A DNA stretch of 31,645 nucleotides from JAEUNX01 sp034004685 (lineage in GTDB: Bacteria > Pseudomonadota > Gammaproteobacteria > Burkholderiales > Rhodocyclaceae): the NCBI GenBank assembly GCA_034004685.1, contig JAVEWG010000040.1, positions 1 to 31,645 of the forward strand. Reading direction: 5' to 3'. Of this stretch, positions 16,766 through 24,307 are shown piece after piece (position 1 is the stretch's first letter; each line of letters starts with the position of its first letter). The position numbers and the translations under genes were made by a program. The notes under the pieces are model-generated. The model saw only the letters and a list, made by a program, of their open reading frames with translations, was not told the DNA's origin and ran no database searches.

Positions 16766-17341
16766 ATGCTCAAAGTCCTCGTCATCGATGAATCCCGCGA
16801 ACGGGCCGCTGAGATCAGCCTTGGGCTCCTCAAGGCGGGCTATCAAGTGGCGGCGGTGCTGCCCGATGCCCTCAATTTGGTGCATCAGGTGGCGGCCATC
16901 CGTCCCGACGTGATCCTCATTGATTCCGATTCCCCCAGCCGGGATACCCTGGAGCATCTGGCCGCCCTGTCCCGGGACAATCCCCGCCCGGTGCTGCTGT
17001 TCTCCCGGGAAAAGGACGGAGGCACCATCCGCCGGGCTCTCCAGGCCGGGGTGGCGGCCTATGTGGTGGAGTCGGTGGATTCGGCCCGGCTGGACTCCAT
17101 CGTGGCGGTGGCCCTGGCCCAGTTCGAGGAGGTCCAGGCCCTGCGCCGGGAGCGGGATGACGCCTCCCGCAAACTGACCGAGCGGGTCACCATTGAGCGG
17201 GCCAAGGGCATCCTGATGAAGACCAAGGGGTTGGAGGAGTCCGACGCCTACCACGCCCTGCGCAAGCTGGCCATGGAGCGGGGTCGGCGCATCGTGGATG
17301 TGGCCCAGTCGGTCATCGACAGCGCCAGCCTGCTGCTTTGA
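16766..17341 (+). CDS. nasT: NasT-like ANTAR antitermination response regulator
   Basis: A 191-residue protein. Residues 1-120 are a receiver-like domain with D53 in VILIDSDSPSRD. Its conserved Lys position reads VVESVD, typical of receivers that may not need phosphorylation. A helical linker follows, then the ANTAR RNA-binding domain at about 130-186 (TIERAKGILMKTKGLEESDAY shortened, then ALRKLAMERGRRIVDVAQSV). ANTAR proteins bind paired hairpins and prevent terminator formation. Such hairpins occur 270 bases downstream, in front of nrtA, making that leader the obvious target. In known systems NasT is held by the nitrate sensor NasS, but no cytoplasmic NasS is encoded here. ATG 16766 starts the conserved MLKVLVIDES. 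Confidence 0.88.
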   Translation: MLKVLVIDESRERAAEISLGLLKAGYQVAAVLPDALNLVHQVAAIRPDVILIDSDSPSRDTLEHLAALSRDNPRPVLLFSREKDGGTIRRALQAGVAAYVVESVDSARLDSIVAVALAQFEEVQALRRERDDASRKLTERVTIERAKGILMKTKGLEESDAYHALRKLAMERGRRIVDVAQSVIDSASLLL

Positions 17342-17353
17342 TCCTGGAAACCG

Positions 17354-17386
17354 CAGCTGTATTGGCGGGATGAATCCCGCCAGCTG
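17354..17386 (+). terminator. hairpin after nasT
   Basis: Inverted repeat GGCGGGA (17364-17370) TGAA TCCCGCC (17375-17381), flanked by a second pair CAGCTG (17354-17359) and CAGCTG (17381-17386). It lies 13 bases after the nasT stop. The stem is strong but no T-run follows, so it may act as a weak terminator or an RNA 3'-end stabiliser. Confidence 0.4.
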
Positions 17387-17455
17387 GAATTGAGCGCATC
17401 AGCGCCGCTGCCCAGGCCAGGCCGCCCTTCTCCGTTCCGCGCCCCTTTGTTTTGC

Positions 17456-17492
17456 TGCACTGCGGCAGTGCGGCGTGCTCCCGAATAGTGCG
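17456..17492 (+). promoter_or_regulatory. tandem NtrC-like enhancer sites
   Basis: NtrC sites have the form GCAC-N7-GTGC. A perfect copy is at 17457-17471 (GCACTGCGGCAGTGC). A second, one-mismatch copy is at 17477-17491 (GCTCCCGAATAGTGC). Their centres are 20 bases apart, about two helical turns, and 105-130 bases upstream of the -24/-12 promoter. That is the normal position for an activator of sigma-54 polymerase. Confidence 0.65.
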
Positions 17493-17578
17493 GAATGGTG
17501 CGGCATTGCGGGCATCAGACACGGCTTGCCAGCTTCCAGCGGCCTTCAAACCCGCCTGCGGACTTGATTCTTATCAAC

Positions 17579-17594
17579 TGGCACGTTCTTCGCT
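17579..17594 (+). promoter_or_regulatory. sigma-54 (-24/-12) promoter of the nrt operon
   Basis: The stretch TGGCACGTTCTTCGCT matches the sigma-54 consensus TGGCACG-N4-TTGCW with one change (TCGC for TTGC). The invariant GG (17580-17581) and GC (17592-17593) are spaced by exactly 10 bases. Transcription would begin near 17605, four bases before the first ANTAR hairpin. The match, the spacing and the upstream NtrC-like sites support one another. Confidence 0.75.
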
Positions 17595-17608
17595 AAAGGA
17601 AAGGCACA

Positions 17609-17668
17609 GGCCCGGCCAACGGCGGTCGGGCCAGAACCAGGATGGTTCGTTTCAGGACAGTGGCGTCC
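17609..17668 (+). ncRNA. ANTAR two-hairpin antitermination leader
   Basis: Hairpin P1 has a nine-pair stem (17609-17617 with 17624-17632, one G-U) and the hexaloop AACGGC (17618-17623). Hairpin P2 has a four-pair stem, GGAC (17655-17658) with GTCC (17665-17668), and the hexaloop AGTGGC (17659-17664). Both loops carry A at position 1 and G at position 4, the established recognition signature of ANTAR proteins. The linker is 22 bases. P2 bases 17662-17665 (GGCG) can instead pair with CGCC at 17703-17706 in the terminator, giving a mutually exclusive switch. Confidence 0.8.
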
Positions 17669-17670
17669 AT

Positions 17671-17716
17671 CGCCCCCGGCCTCACCGGGCGGGGCGGTGC
17701 GGCGCCTTTTGTGTTT
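17671..17716 (+). terminator. leader terminator of the nrt operon
   Basis: CGCCCC (17671-17676) pairs with GGGGCG (17691-17696), with CGG/CCG inside. This is followed by CGCC (17703-17706) and the U-rich tail TTTTGTGTTT (17707-17716). CGCC can pair with GGCG in hairpin P2 or at 17693-17696. It lies 36 bases before the nrtA start codon. The exact fold is uncertain, but a GC-rich stem ending in a T-tract directly after the ANTAR hairpins is the expected arrangement. Confidence 0.6.
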
Positions 17717-17751
17717 ATGGGTCATGGGTGGGTCACTTTCAGGAGCCAAGA

Positions 17752-19002
17752 ATGAATGAAAACAGTCAAAACAGCGTTTCCCGCCGGGGTTTCCTCAAGA
17801 CCGGCGCGGCCCTCGGCGGAGCGGCGGCCATGAGCGGGGTGCTTTCCCAGGGCGCCTGGGCGGCGGGCTCCGATGCCCCCGAGAAGAAGGAAGTCCGGAT
17901 CGGCTTCATCCCCCTCACCGACTGCTCCTCGGTGGTGATGGCGGCGGTGCAGAAGTTCGACGAGAAGTACGGCATCAAGATCATCCCCTCCAAGGAGGCC
18001 TCCTGGGCCGCCGTGCGGGACAAGCTGGTCAACGGCGAGCTGGACGCCGCCCACGTGCTCTATGGCCTGGTCTATGGGGTGCACCTGGGGATCGGCGGGC
18101 CCAAGAAGGACATGGCGGTGCTCATGTCCCTGAATAACAACGGTCAGGCCATCACCCTGGCCAACAAGCTGAAGGAGCAGGGGGTCACGGACGGGGCCAG
18201 CCTCAAGAAGCTCATCACCACCAAACCCGGCGAATACACCTTCGCCCAGACCTTCCCCACCGGCACCCACGCCATGTGGCTGTACTACTGGCTCGCGGCC
18301 AACGACATCAACCCCTTCAAGGACGTCAAAGTCATCACCGTGCCGCCCCCCCAGATGGTGGCCAACATGCGGGTGGGCAACATGGACGGCTTCTGCGTGG
18401 GGGAACCCTGGAACAACCGGGCCATTATGGACAAGATCGGCTTTACCGCCGTCACCACCCAGGAGATCTGGCAGGACCACCCGGAAAAGGTGCTGGGCAC
18501 CACCTCCGAATGGGTGGCCAAGAACCCCAACACCGCCCGGGCCATGACCGCTGCCATCCTGGAGGCCGGCCGCTGGATCGACAGCTCCCTGGCCAACCGC
18601 CGCACCACCGCCGAAGTGGTGGCGCAAAAATCCTACATCAACACCGACATGGACGTGATTCTGGAGCGCATGCTGGGCCGCTACTCCAACGGCCTGGGCA
18701 AGAGCTGGGACGACCCCAACCACATGAAGTTCTACAACGACGGGGCGGTGAATTTCCCCTACCTCTCCGACGGCATGTGGTTCCTCACCCAGCATCGCCG
18801 CTGGGGGCTGCTCGCCAGCGACGTGGATTACCTGGGCGTGGCCAAGCAGATCAACCGCATTGATATCTACAAGCAGGCCGCCGCCGCCGCCAACGTGCCC
18901 CTGCCCAAGAGCGACATGCGCAGCCACAAGCTCATCGACGGGGTGGTGTGGGACGGCAAGGATCCCAAGAAGTACGCCGCCAGTTTCAAGATCAAGGCCT
19001 GA
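17752..19002 (+). CDS. nrtA: nitrate/nitrite ABC transporter substrate-binding protein (NrtA/CmpA family)
   Basis: A 416-residue periplasmic binding protein. It starts with a Tat signal: S10-R-R-G-F-L-K followed by an Ala/Gly-rich helix ending GAWAAG near residue 39. The mature protein opens with VRIGFIPLTDCSSVVMA and carries the NrtA-type blocks TFPTGTHAMWLYYWLA and VGNMDGFCVGEPWNNRA. AGGAG lies 7 bases before the ATG. It heads the operon with the permease and ATPase. Nitrate is the likely ligand because of the ANTAR leader and sigma-54/NtrC-like promoter. Bicarbonate-binding CmpA is a close relative, so specificity is inferred. Confidence 0.9.
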   Translation: MNENSQNSVSRRGFLKTGAALGGAAAMSGVLSQGAWAAGSDAPEKKEVRIGFIPLTDCSSVVMAAVQKFDEKYGIKIIPSKEASWAAVRDKLVNGELDAAHVLYGLVYGVHLGIGGPKKDMAVLMSLNNNGQAITLANKLKEQGVTDGASLKKLITTKPGEYTFAQTFPTGTHAMWLYYWLAANDINPFKDVKVITVPPPQMVANMRVGNMDGFCVGEPWNNRAIMDKIGFTAVTTQEIWQDHPEKVLGTTSEWVAKNPNTARAMTAAILEAGRWIDSSLANRRTTAEVVAQKSYINTDMDVILERMLGRYSNGLGKSWDDPNHMKFYNDGAVNFPYLSDGMWFLTQHRRWGLLASDVDYLGVAKQINRIDIYKQAAAAANVPLPKSDMRSHKLIDGVVWDGKDPKKYAASFKIKA

Positions 19003-19064
19003 CGGCCGGATGTCCTCCGGGGGCGGGATGCCGCCCCGGATCATTCCTGACCATGGAGAACAGC

Positions 19065-19997
19065 ATGAGCACAGCAACTCTGCCCGTCGGCCTGAACACC
19101 CCGGCCGGCGCAAGAACCGCCGAGCCCGCCGCCAAGGCCGGCGCCGCCCCGGCGGTCCTGGCTGCAGCCCCGGCGCCGGCCAAGACCGCCTCGCCAAAAT
19201 CCCAAAAGGTGCCCCTCATGGCGCGTTTCAACGCCTTCCTCAAAGCCGTCCTGCCGCCCCTCATCGGCCTGGCCCTGCTGGTGGGCATCTGGGCCCTGGT
19301 GGCCAGCAAGGAGTCGTCCTTTCCAGGGCCCGCGCAAACCTGGGATGCCGCCACGAAGATCTTTGCCGATCCGTTCTACAGCAATGGTCCGAATGACCAG
19401 GGCATTGGCTGGAACATCCTTTCCTCCCTCAAGCGGGTAGGCGTCGGCTTTGGTTTTGCCGCCCTGGTGGGCATTCCCCTGGGCTTCATCATCGGCCGCT
19501 TCGCCTTCATGAACAGCATGCTCGATCCCATCATCAGCCTGCTGCGGCCGGTCTCGCCCCTGGCCTGGTTGCCCATCGGCCTGATGGTATTCAAGGCCGC
19601 CGATCCGGCCGCCACCTGGACCATCTTCATTTGCTCCATCTGGCCCATGATCCTCAACACCGCCCAGGGGGTGCAGCGGGTGCCCCAGGATTATCTCAAC
19701 GTGGCCCGGGTGCTCAACCTCTCGGAGATGAAGATCATCACCAAGATCCTCTTCCCGGCGGTGCTGCCCTACATGCTCACCGGCATCCGCCTGTCCATCG
19801 GTACCGCCTGGCTGGTGATCGTGGCCGCCGAAATGCTCACCGGCGGGGTGGGGATCGGTTTCTGGGTGTGGGACGAGTGGAACAACCTCAAGGTCGAGCA
19901 CATCGTCATCGCCATTTTCGTCATCGGCGTCGTCGGGTTGATCCTGGAGCAGGCCCTGCTGCTGATCGCCAAGCGCTTTACCTATGATTCCAACTGA
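19065..19997 (+). CDS. nrtB: nitrate ABC transporter permease
   Basis: A 310-residue inner-membrane permease. A long Ala/Pro-rich cytoplasmic extension (residues 1-55) precedes about six TM segments starting near 68. The cytoplasmic EAA-type loop that docks the ATPase reads ARVLNLSEMKIITKILFPAV. The C-terminal VWDEWNNLKVEHIVIAI block is typical of NrtB. I chose ATG 19065 because GGAG sits 5 bases upstream; ATG 19053 is also in frame but has no ribosome binding site. The gap from nrtA is 62 bases, with no terminator seen. Confidence 0.9.
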   Translation: MSTATLPVGLNTPAGARTAEPAAKAGAAPAVLAAAPAPAKTASPKSQKVPLMARFNAFLKAVLPPLIGLALLVGIWALVASKESSFPGPAQTWDAATKIFADPFYSNGPNDQGIGWNILSSLKRVGVGFGFAALVGIPLGFIIGRFAFMNSMLDPIISLLRPVSPLAWLPIGLMVFKAADPAATWTIFICSIWPMILNTAQGVQRVPQDYLNVARVLNLSEMKIITKILFPAVLPYMLTGIRLSIGTAWLVIVAAEMLTGGVGIGFWVWDEWNNLKVEHIVIAIFVIGVVGLILEQALLLIAKRFTYDSN

Positions 19998-20013
19998 GAC
20001 CGGGACCACTGCC

Positions 20014-20805
20014 ATGGATACCATCGTCAAGATCGAAAATGCCGGCATGACTTTCAACACCAAGCAGGGTCGCTTCGTCGCCCTGCGGGACATCGACCTC
20101 ACCATCAGCAAGGGGGAGGTCATCGCCCTGATCGGCCACTCCGGCTGCGGCAAATCCACCCTCCTCAACCTCATCGCCGGCCTTACCCTGCCTACCGAGG
20201 GGGTCCTGATCTGCAACGGGCGGGAAATCGCCGGCCCGGGCCCGGAGCGGGCGGTGGTCTTCCAGAACCACTCCCTGCTGCCCTGGCTCACCTGCTTCGA
20301 GAACGTCTACCTGGCGGTGGAGCGGGTCTTCGGCGCCAAGGAAGGCAAGGCCAAGCTCAAGGCCCGCACCGCTGCCGCCCTGGAGATGGTGCATATGGAT
20401 CACGCCATGACCAAATACCCCCACGAGGTCTCCGGTGGCATGAAGCAGCGGGTGGGCATCGCCCGGGCCTTCGCCATGGAGCCCCAGATCCTGTTGATGG
20501 ACGAGCCCTTCGGCGCCCTGGATGCCCTCACCCGGGCCAGCCTCCAGGACGAACTGATCGGGGTGATGGCCAAGACCGGTGCCACGGTGGTGATGGTGAC
20601 CCACGACGTGGAAGAGGCGGTGCTGCTGTCCGACCGGGTGGTGATGATGACCAACGGACCCGCCGCCACCATCGGCGAGATCCTGGAAGTGAAGTTGGCC
20701 AAGCCCCGGGAGCGTCTGGCCCTGGCCCACGACCCGGAGTTTGCCCGCTACCGGGCGGCCATCGTGGAATTCCTCTATCAGAAACAGATGAAGAAGGCGG
20801 CCTGA
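20014..20805 (+). CDS. nitrate ABC transporter ATP-binding protein (NrtD-type)
   Basis: A 263-residue ABC ATPase that would power nitrate import. Walker A is GHSGCGKST, the Q-loop is in VVFQNHSLLPW, the signature is VSGGMKQR, Walker B is ILLMDEPFGALD, and the switch His is in VMVTHDVEEA. It lacks the C-terminal binding-protein-like domain of cyanobacterial NrtC, so it matches NrtD (often still named NrtC in proteobacteria). It lies 16 bases after nrtB; an in-frame ATG at 19984 would overlap nrtB by 14 bases. No nitrate or nitrite reductase genes follow. Confidence 0.9.
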   Translation: MDTIVKIENAGMTFNTKQGRFVALRDIDLTISKGEVIALIGHSGCGKSTLLNLIAGLTLPTEGVLICNGREIAGPGPERAVVFQNHSLLPWLTCFENVYLAVERVFGAKEGKAKLKARTAAALEMVHMDHAMTKYPHEVSGGMKQRVGIARAFAMEPQILLMDEPFGALDALTRASLQDELIGVMAKTGATVVMVTHDVEEAVLLSDRVVMMTNGPAATIGEILEVKLAKPRERLALAHDPEFARYRAAIVEFLYQKQMKKAA

Positions 20806-20832
20806 ACGGCGCCCAATCGGCGGGCTCGTGAA

Positions 20833-20875
20833 ACCTGGGGCGGGGTGAATTCCGCCCCAGGTCCGACAGGCTCCT
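20833..20875. repeat. convergent-gene hairpin and second copy of the dispersed repeat
   Basis: ACCTGGGGCGG (20833-20843) and CCGCCCCAGGT (20852-20862) form a perfect 11-pair stem with an 8-base loop, between the convergent nrt operon and the DUF7064-like gene. Its right arm runs into CCGACAGGCTCCT (20863-20875), the same end sequence seen at 16611-16623 (inverted) and 16702-16714. The repeat supplies part of the TAG stop of the minus-strand gene (20876-20874). It could serve as a bidirectional terminator, though no T-run follows. Confidence 0.55.
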
Positions 20876-21839
20876 AGACCAGGCAGCTCCTGCGGGTGCT
20901 GCGCTCGATATGGCCGTAGCCCACCGCGCCATCGGGGGCAGTTACCCTCACCTGGCATTCGATGGGGTAGAGGGGGTCGCCGGGGATCAGCCAGTCGATG
21001 CCGTTGATGTTGTCGTTGTCGAAGGTGATGGTGGACGGGAAGGTATGGAGCACCCCCACCCGGTAGATCATCTCCTGCCCTTCCACCTTGATCAGCCAGT
21101 CGAACTCGGTGGGGTTGCCCAGCACGTCGCTGATCCGGGGCATCTCGGAACGGCTGATGCGGCGCTGGGTGCCGTCCTGGGTGAACCATACCCCGCCCCC
21201 CTTGCGGGCCTCGGTGGGGGAGGTGTAGGTCTGGCCCAGGTGGAGGGTGTAGTCGGGCATGGCAATGAGGGCGAAGTGGTGGGAATGGAAGTGGGTCCAG
21301 TCCCGCACCCCGGAGGAGTGGTCGTAGTAGCTGATGCCGTCGAGCCGGAACTGCTCGTCCCCCACCTGGAGGCTGCCCTGGCAGCGGCCCATCTGCTCCA
21401 CGTGCATGTCCCCGAAGTCCTGCTTGGTGGTGACCAGGGCGAACATGTCCCACCAGGGGCGGCTGCCGTCGGCGGTGACTTCGAAGCGGGCTGGCACCGA
21501 AGGGGCGGAGTTGCCCCCGGGGGCCCGGGCCAGGGCCGCGCTGGAGGACAGCTCCACGATGCCGTCGAAGCGGGCGGACCAGCCCACGTCCGCCACCCGC
21601 AGATCCAGGTTGGGGGTGTTGACCCCGGTATCCGCCGGATGGCGGACCCAGGAGCGGTCTACCGCCACCCGCCCCCCCGGCAGGTAGATGGCGGTCTGGG
21701 CCCACCACCAGTCCAGCTTGCCCCGCAGGCGGCCGGCGTGGAGGTAGAGGCCCACCCCTTGGTCGGGGTTGAAGCAGCCCGCCCAGCGGGTTTCGCTCCA
21801 CATGGGCAGGTCATGATTGGGTTGGCAGTTGATATCCAA
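20874..21839 (-). CDS. DUF7064/DUF7065-like lipocalin-type protein
   Basis: A 321-residue cytoplasmic protein, rich in beta-strand, Trp and Tyr, with no signal peptide. The pattern of an N-terminal GCFNPDQGVGLYLHAGR, a middle GISYYDHSSGVRDW with FHSHHFALI, and a C-terminal carotenoid-hydratase-like beta half suggests the AttH/CrtC-like lipocalin superfamily proteins now grouped as DUF7064/7065. I am moderately sure of that placement and no reaction is established. The start is TTG (21839-21837), supported by AGAGGAGA upstream. It is 27 bases after the phosphotransferase gene and forms an operon with it and the GntR gene. Confidence 0.7.
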   Translation of the reverse strand: MDINCQPNHDLPMWSETRWAGCFNPDQGVGLYLHAGRLRGKLDWWWAQTAIYLPGGRVAVDRSWVRHPADTGVNTPNLDLRVADVGWSARFDGIVELSSSAALARAPGGNSAPSVPARFEVTADGSRPWWDMFALVTTKQDFGDMHVEQMGRCQGSLQVGDEQFRLDGISYYDHSSGVRDWTHFHSHHFALIAMPDYTLHLGQTYTSPTEARKGGGVWFTQDGTQRRISRSEMPRISDVLGNPTEFDWLIKVEGQEMIYRVGVLHTFPSTITFDNDNINGIDWLIPGDPLYPIECQVRVTAPDGAVGYGHIERSTRRSCLV

Positions 21840-21866
21840 TTTAGGTCTCCTCTGAAATCGAGTGTC

Positions 21867-23306
21867 TCAAGCCAGGATTTCCGCCAGCTTGGTGGCTACC
21901 CGCTGGATCAGCACCTGGCCGATGTGGTCCCCCAGGTAGTAATCGGAGAGGCTCTTGCGGCCGCCGCCGAAAACCGGGTCCACGTTCTTGAGGATGGGCA
22001 CCAGGATCCGCACCGAGGCCCACAGGATGTAGTAATCGAGCTGGCGCTGGTTGACCTGGAAACCCGAGGCTGCCTGGTAGGCCGCCAGGAATTCCGGCCA
22101 GTCGATCATCTGGACGGCGGTGTAATAGGCATAGCCCAGATCCTCGGCGGGGGCGCCGACGGCGGCGGTTTCCCAGTCCAGGAATGCACTCACCTGGTGA
22201 TCGTGGATCAGCATGTTGTGGGTGCCGATGTCCCGGTGGAGCACCGCCCGGGGACCATCGGCCAGGGCGATGTGGGCCTTGAGCCAGTCGAAGGCGGCCT
22301 GAACCACGTAGGCCGGCCGATGGGTCACCTGCTTCCAGTCCGCCTCGCAGGCTTCGATCTCCTTGAGCAGGCGTTCGGTGATGGGGGCGGTGCCTCCCAC
22401 CAGATATTCCTCGATGCCGTCGAAGGGCGCGGTGTGGAGCCGGGCCATCTTGCGGGCCAGGTCCAGGGCCGTTTCCCGGCTGGGTTCCCGCACCGTCACA
22501 AAATCCCCGATGATGCCCCCCGCCGCCCGGGACACCAGGATGAAGGGCTTGCCATACACCTCCCCGGCGGCGTCCATGGCGAAGGGCCGGGGCAGGGCCA
22601 CGCCGGCGGCGAACATCTTCTGGATGATGGGGTATTCGGTGGTGACGGAGGTGCCGGGAAAGGGACCGTCCCGGCGCATCACGATGCAATCGGGCAGTTC
22701 CTGGTTGCCTTCCAGGTTGATGAACAGGGTGTGCTTGGAAAAGCCGCCGGGTATCTGCTGGATGCTGGCGATCCTGAGGGTCGTTTCCCGGGGGAAGTGG
22801 CGCTGGATGAAGTCCAGCAGGCGGGCCTGCTCCTCCTCTGAGCCGCCCCGGGCGGTCTTGCCGCCGGCCCGGGGGGGGCGGGGCTTGCTGCGCTCGGCCC
22901 AGGCCGCTTCCCGCCCTTCCCGCAGGCGGGCATCGATGGTGGCCAGTTGGCCCGCCAGCTGGCGGGCGGTTTCGTCGTTCCGGGCGATCAGGGCGCCCAT
23001 CACGCCGGCCAGGGCAGCTTCCACGGGCCGCCAGTCGGCGCTGTCGGCCATGGCAAGAACCTGGCGGAGGGGGGCCAGGGCCCCGTGGTCCAGCACTTCC
23101 CGTAGTTTGGGGAGCAGCGCGGCGTAGGCTGCCAGGGCGGTTTGCCGCAAGGCCGGCATGTCCATTTCCTCCACCAGCAGTCGACGCAGCGCCTTGGTTG
23201 CCAGCACTGTGGTGTTTCTGGCTACTTCGCTGCTCGGGTCAGGGATGACCAGCTTCTCCAGTTCGCTTTGCAGAATGTCGATGAAGATGACTAGCTGGTT
23301 GGTCAT
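21867..23306 (-). CDS. APH/choline-kinase-like phosphotransferase with N-terminal extension
   Basis: A 479-residue protein. The C-terminal part (about 175-470) is an aminoglycoside-phosphotransferase/ACAD10-type kinase fold: PGGFSKHTLF at the ATP loop, catalytic loop HRDIGTHN (D359, N364) and metal-binding DWE (D377). The N-terminal 170 residues are a helical, Ala/Leu-rich extension I do not recognise. In catabolic clusters this family, like mammalian ACAD10/11, may phosphorylate hydroxyacyl-CoA before elimination; antibiotic resistance is unlikely in this context. AGGAG lies 6 bases before the ATG. It follows the GntR gene by 98 bases with no terminator seen. Confidence 0.85.
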   Translation of the reverse strand: MTNQLVIFIDILQSELEKLVIPDPSSEVARNTTVLATKALRRLLVEEMDMPALRQTALAAYAALLPKLREVLDHGALAPLRQVLAMADSADWRPVEAALAGVMGALIARNDETARQLAGQLATIDARLREGREAAWAERSKPRPPRAGGKTARGGSEEEQARLLDFIQRHFPRETTLRIASIQQIPGGFSKHTLFINLEGNQELPDCIVMRRDGPFPGTSVTTEYPIIQKMFAAGVALPRPFAMDAAGEVYGKPFILVSRAAGGIIGDFVTVREPSRETALDLARKMARLHTAPFDGIEEYLVGGTAPITERLLKEIEACEADWKQVTHRPAYVVQAAFDWLKAHIALADGPRAVLHRDIGTHNMLIHDHQVSAFLDWETAAVGAPAEDLGYAYYTAVQMIDWPEFLAAYQAASGFQVNQRQLDYYILWASVRILVPILKNVDPVFGGGRKSLSDYYLGDHIGQVLIQRVATKLAEILA

Positions 23307-23404
23307 GGTGTCTCCTGTTTCATACAGAGTTTTTGCTGCGTCGATGGCCCTCGGGGTGTTCCAGGCTCGGTCAGGTCGGGGCTTGGCCCCCCCGGCCGGG
23401 TGGG

Positions 23405-24175
23405 TCAGGGGGCGGACATGGTGGAATCGCTGGCCACCAGAGAGTTGTCCAGGGCGTCCGGACGGATCGTGCCGACGATCAGGTCGAGCTGCTGCTCGGC
23501 CAGTTGCAAGGCCAGGGCTTTATCCCGGTTGAGGAGCGCCTGGGCCAGCTGCAACCACATGCGGCGGCGTAGCCGCATGATGCCCGGGTCTTCGATGAAC
23601 ACTTGGGCGTGAGGGTTGATGTCGATGACCCGGTGGGCCACCTGGAGGAAGAGGTCCAAGGTACGGTTGGCCGCCATGGCCAACAGATGGTTGTTGAACT
23701 CCGCCTCCAGGGCCTGGAATTCGTCCTGGGGAAGGGCGCCCTCCAGGGCTTCCACCCGGCTTACAAAATCCTGAAGTCCTTCCCGTTGGGCGTTGTCTGT
23801 GCAATCCGCTGCCAGGCGAATCACGTGGATGGTCAGCATGCTTGAAACATTGAGCATCTCGTGGAGGGTGGCGTGCCTGGCCTGGAGATAGGTGGCCGCG
23901 GCCCGGACCACGCTGCCCACCTCCGGCCGGGCGGCGTAGCAGCCCCCCAGGGGCCCCATCCGCACCTGCACCAACTGCTCATGCTCCAGCAGACGCAGGG
24001 CCTGGCGCAGGGTGGGGCGGCTGACGGCCAGCCGTTCCAGGAGATCCGCCTCCGAGCCGAGAAAAGCCCCTTCGCGGGCATCCAGGGCCATCTTGCGCAG
24101 GCGCCGGGTTGCCTCCCGGCGCACCCGGTCGGCCGGCTTGCCCACTGCGTCTCCTGCTTGTTTGATCTGTTTCAT
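23405..24175 (-). CDS. GntR-family (FadR/FCD) transcriptional regulator
   Basis: A 256-residue regulator from ATG 24175. Residues 12-75 are a winged helix with recognition segment LLERLAVSRPTLRQALRLLE and wing MGPLGGCYAAR. Residues 88-235 are an all-helical FCD ligand domain (FNNHLLAMAANRTL). The later FCD helix reads LQLAQALLNRDKALALQLAE, without the His usually seen there, so metal binding may be lost. An in-frame ATG at 24265 would add a Pro/Gly-rich tail with no family match. It is divergent from the acyl-CoA dehydrogenase genes and is the likely acyl-CoA-responsive repressor of both sides. Confidence 0.85.
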   Translation of the reverse strand: MKQIKQAGDAVGKPADRVRREATRRLRKMALDAREGAFLGSEADLLERLAVSRPTLRQALRLLEHEQLVQVRMGPLGGCYAARPEVGSVVRAAATYLQARHATLHEMLNVSSMLTIHVIRLAADCTDNAQREGLQDFVSRVEALEGALPQDEFQALEAEFNNHLLAMAANRTLDLFLQVAHRVIDINPHAQVFIEDPGIMRLRRRMWLQLAQALLNRDKALALQLAEQQLDLIVGTIRPDALDNSLVASDSTMSAP

Positions 24176-24287
24176 CCGTGTTCCGCATCCCGCGCGTGAG
24201 GTTTGCCGTGGCCCCCCTGGCGGAGTGCCTGCCGCCATTGTCTTCCATGGGGCAGGGTCGGTCACCGTGGCCGCTACTGGCGATCTG

Positions 24288-24307
24288 ATTATATAGGTAT
24301 TTACTAT
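24288..24307 (-). promoter_or_regulatory. gntR promoter -10 with operator candidate
   Basis: The minus strand has a perfect TATAAT (complement of 24288-24293), about 115 bases upstream of the GntR start. It is overlapped by the imperfect inverted repeat ATAG-N7-CTAT (24293-24307), which contains TATAGGTA (24292-24299). The same TATAGGTA occurs at the divergent promoter. No clear -35 is visible. The position over the -10 suggests autorepression. Confidence 0.5.

Noticed and set aside
20910..22841. A 643-codon plus-strand frame opposite the DUF7064-like and phosphotransferase genes
   Set aside because: Low-complexity Gly/Val/His composition with no recognisable motif, while the minus strand encodes the APH catalytic loop and has good ribosome binding sites.
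21867..23306. Antibiotic resistance role for the aminoglycoside-phosphotransferase-like gene
   Set aside because: The operon and divergent partners are acyl-CoA catabolic genes, and the N-terminal extension is not found in resistance enzymes I know.
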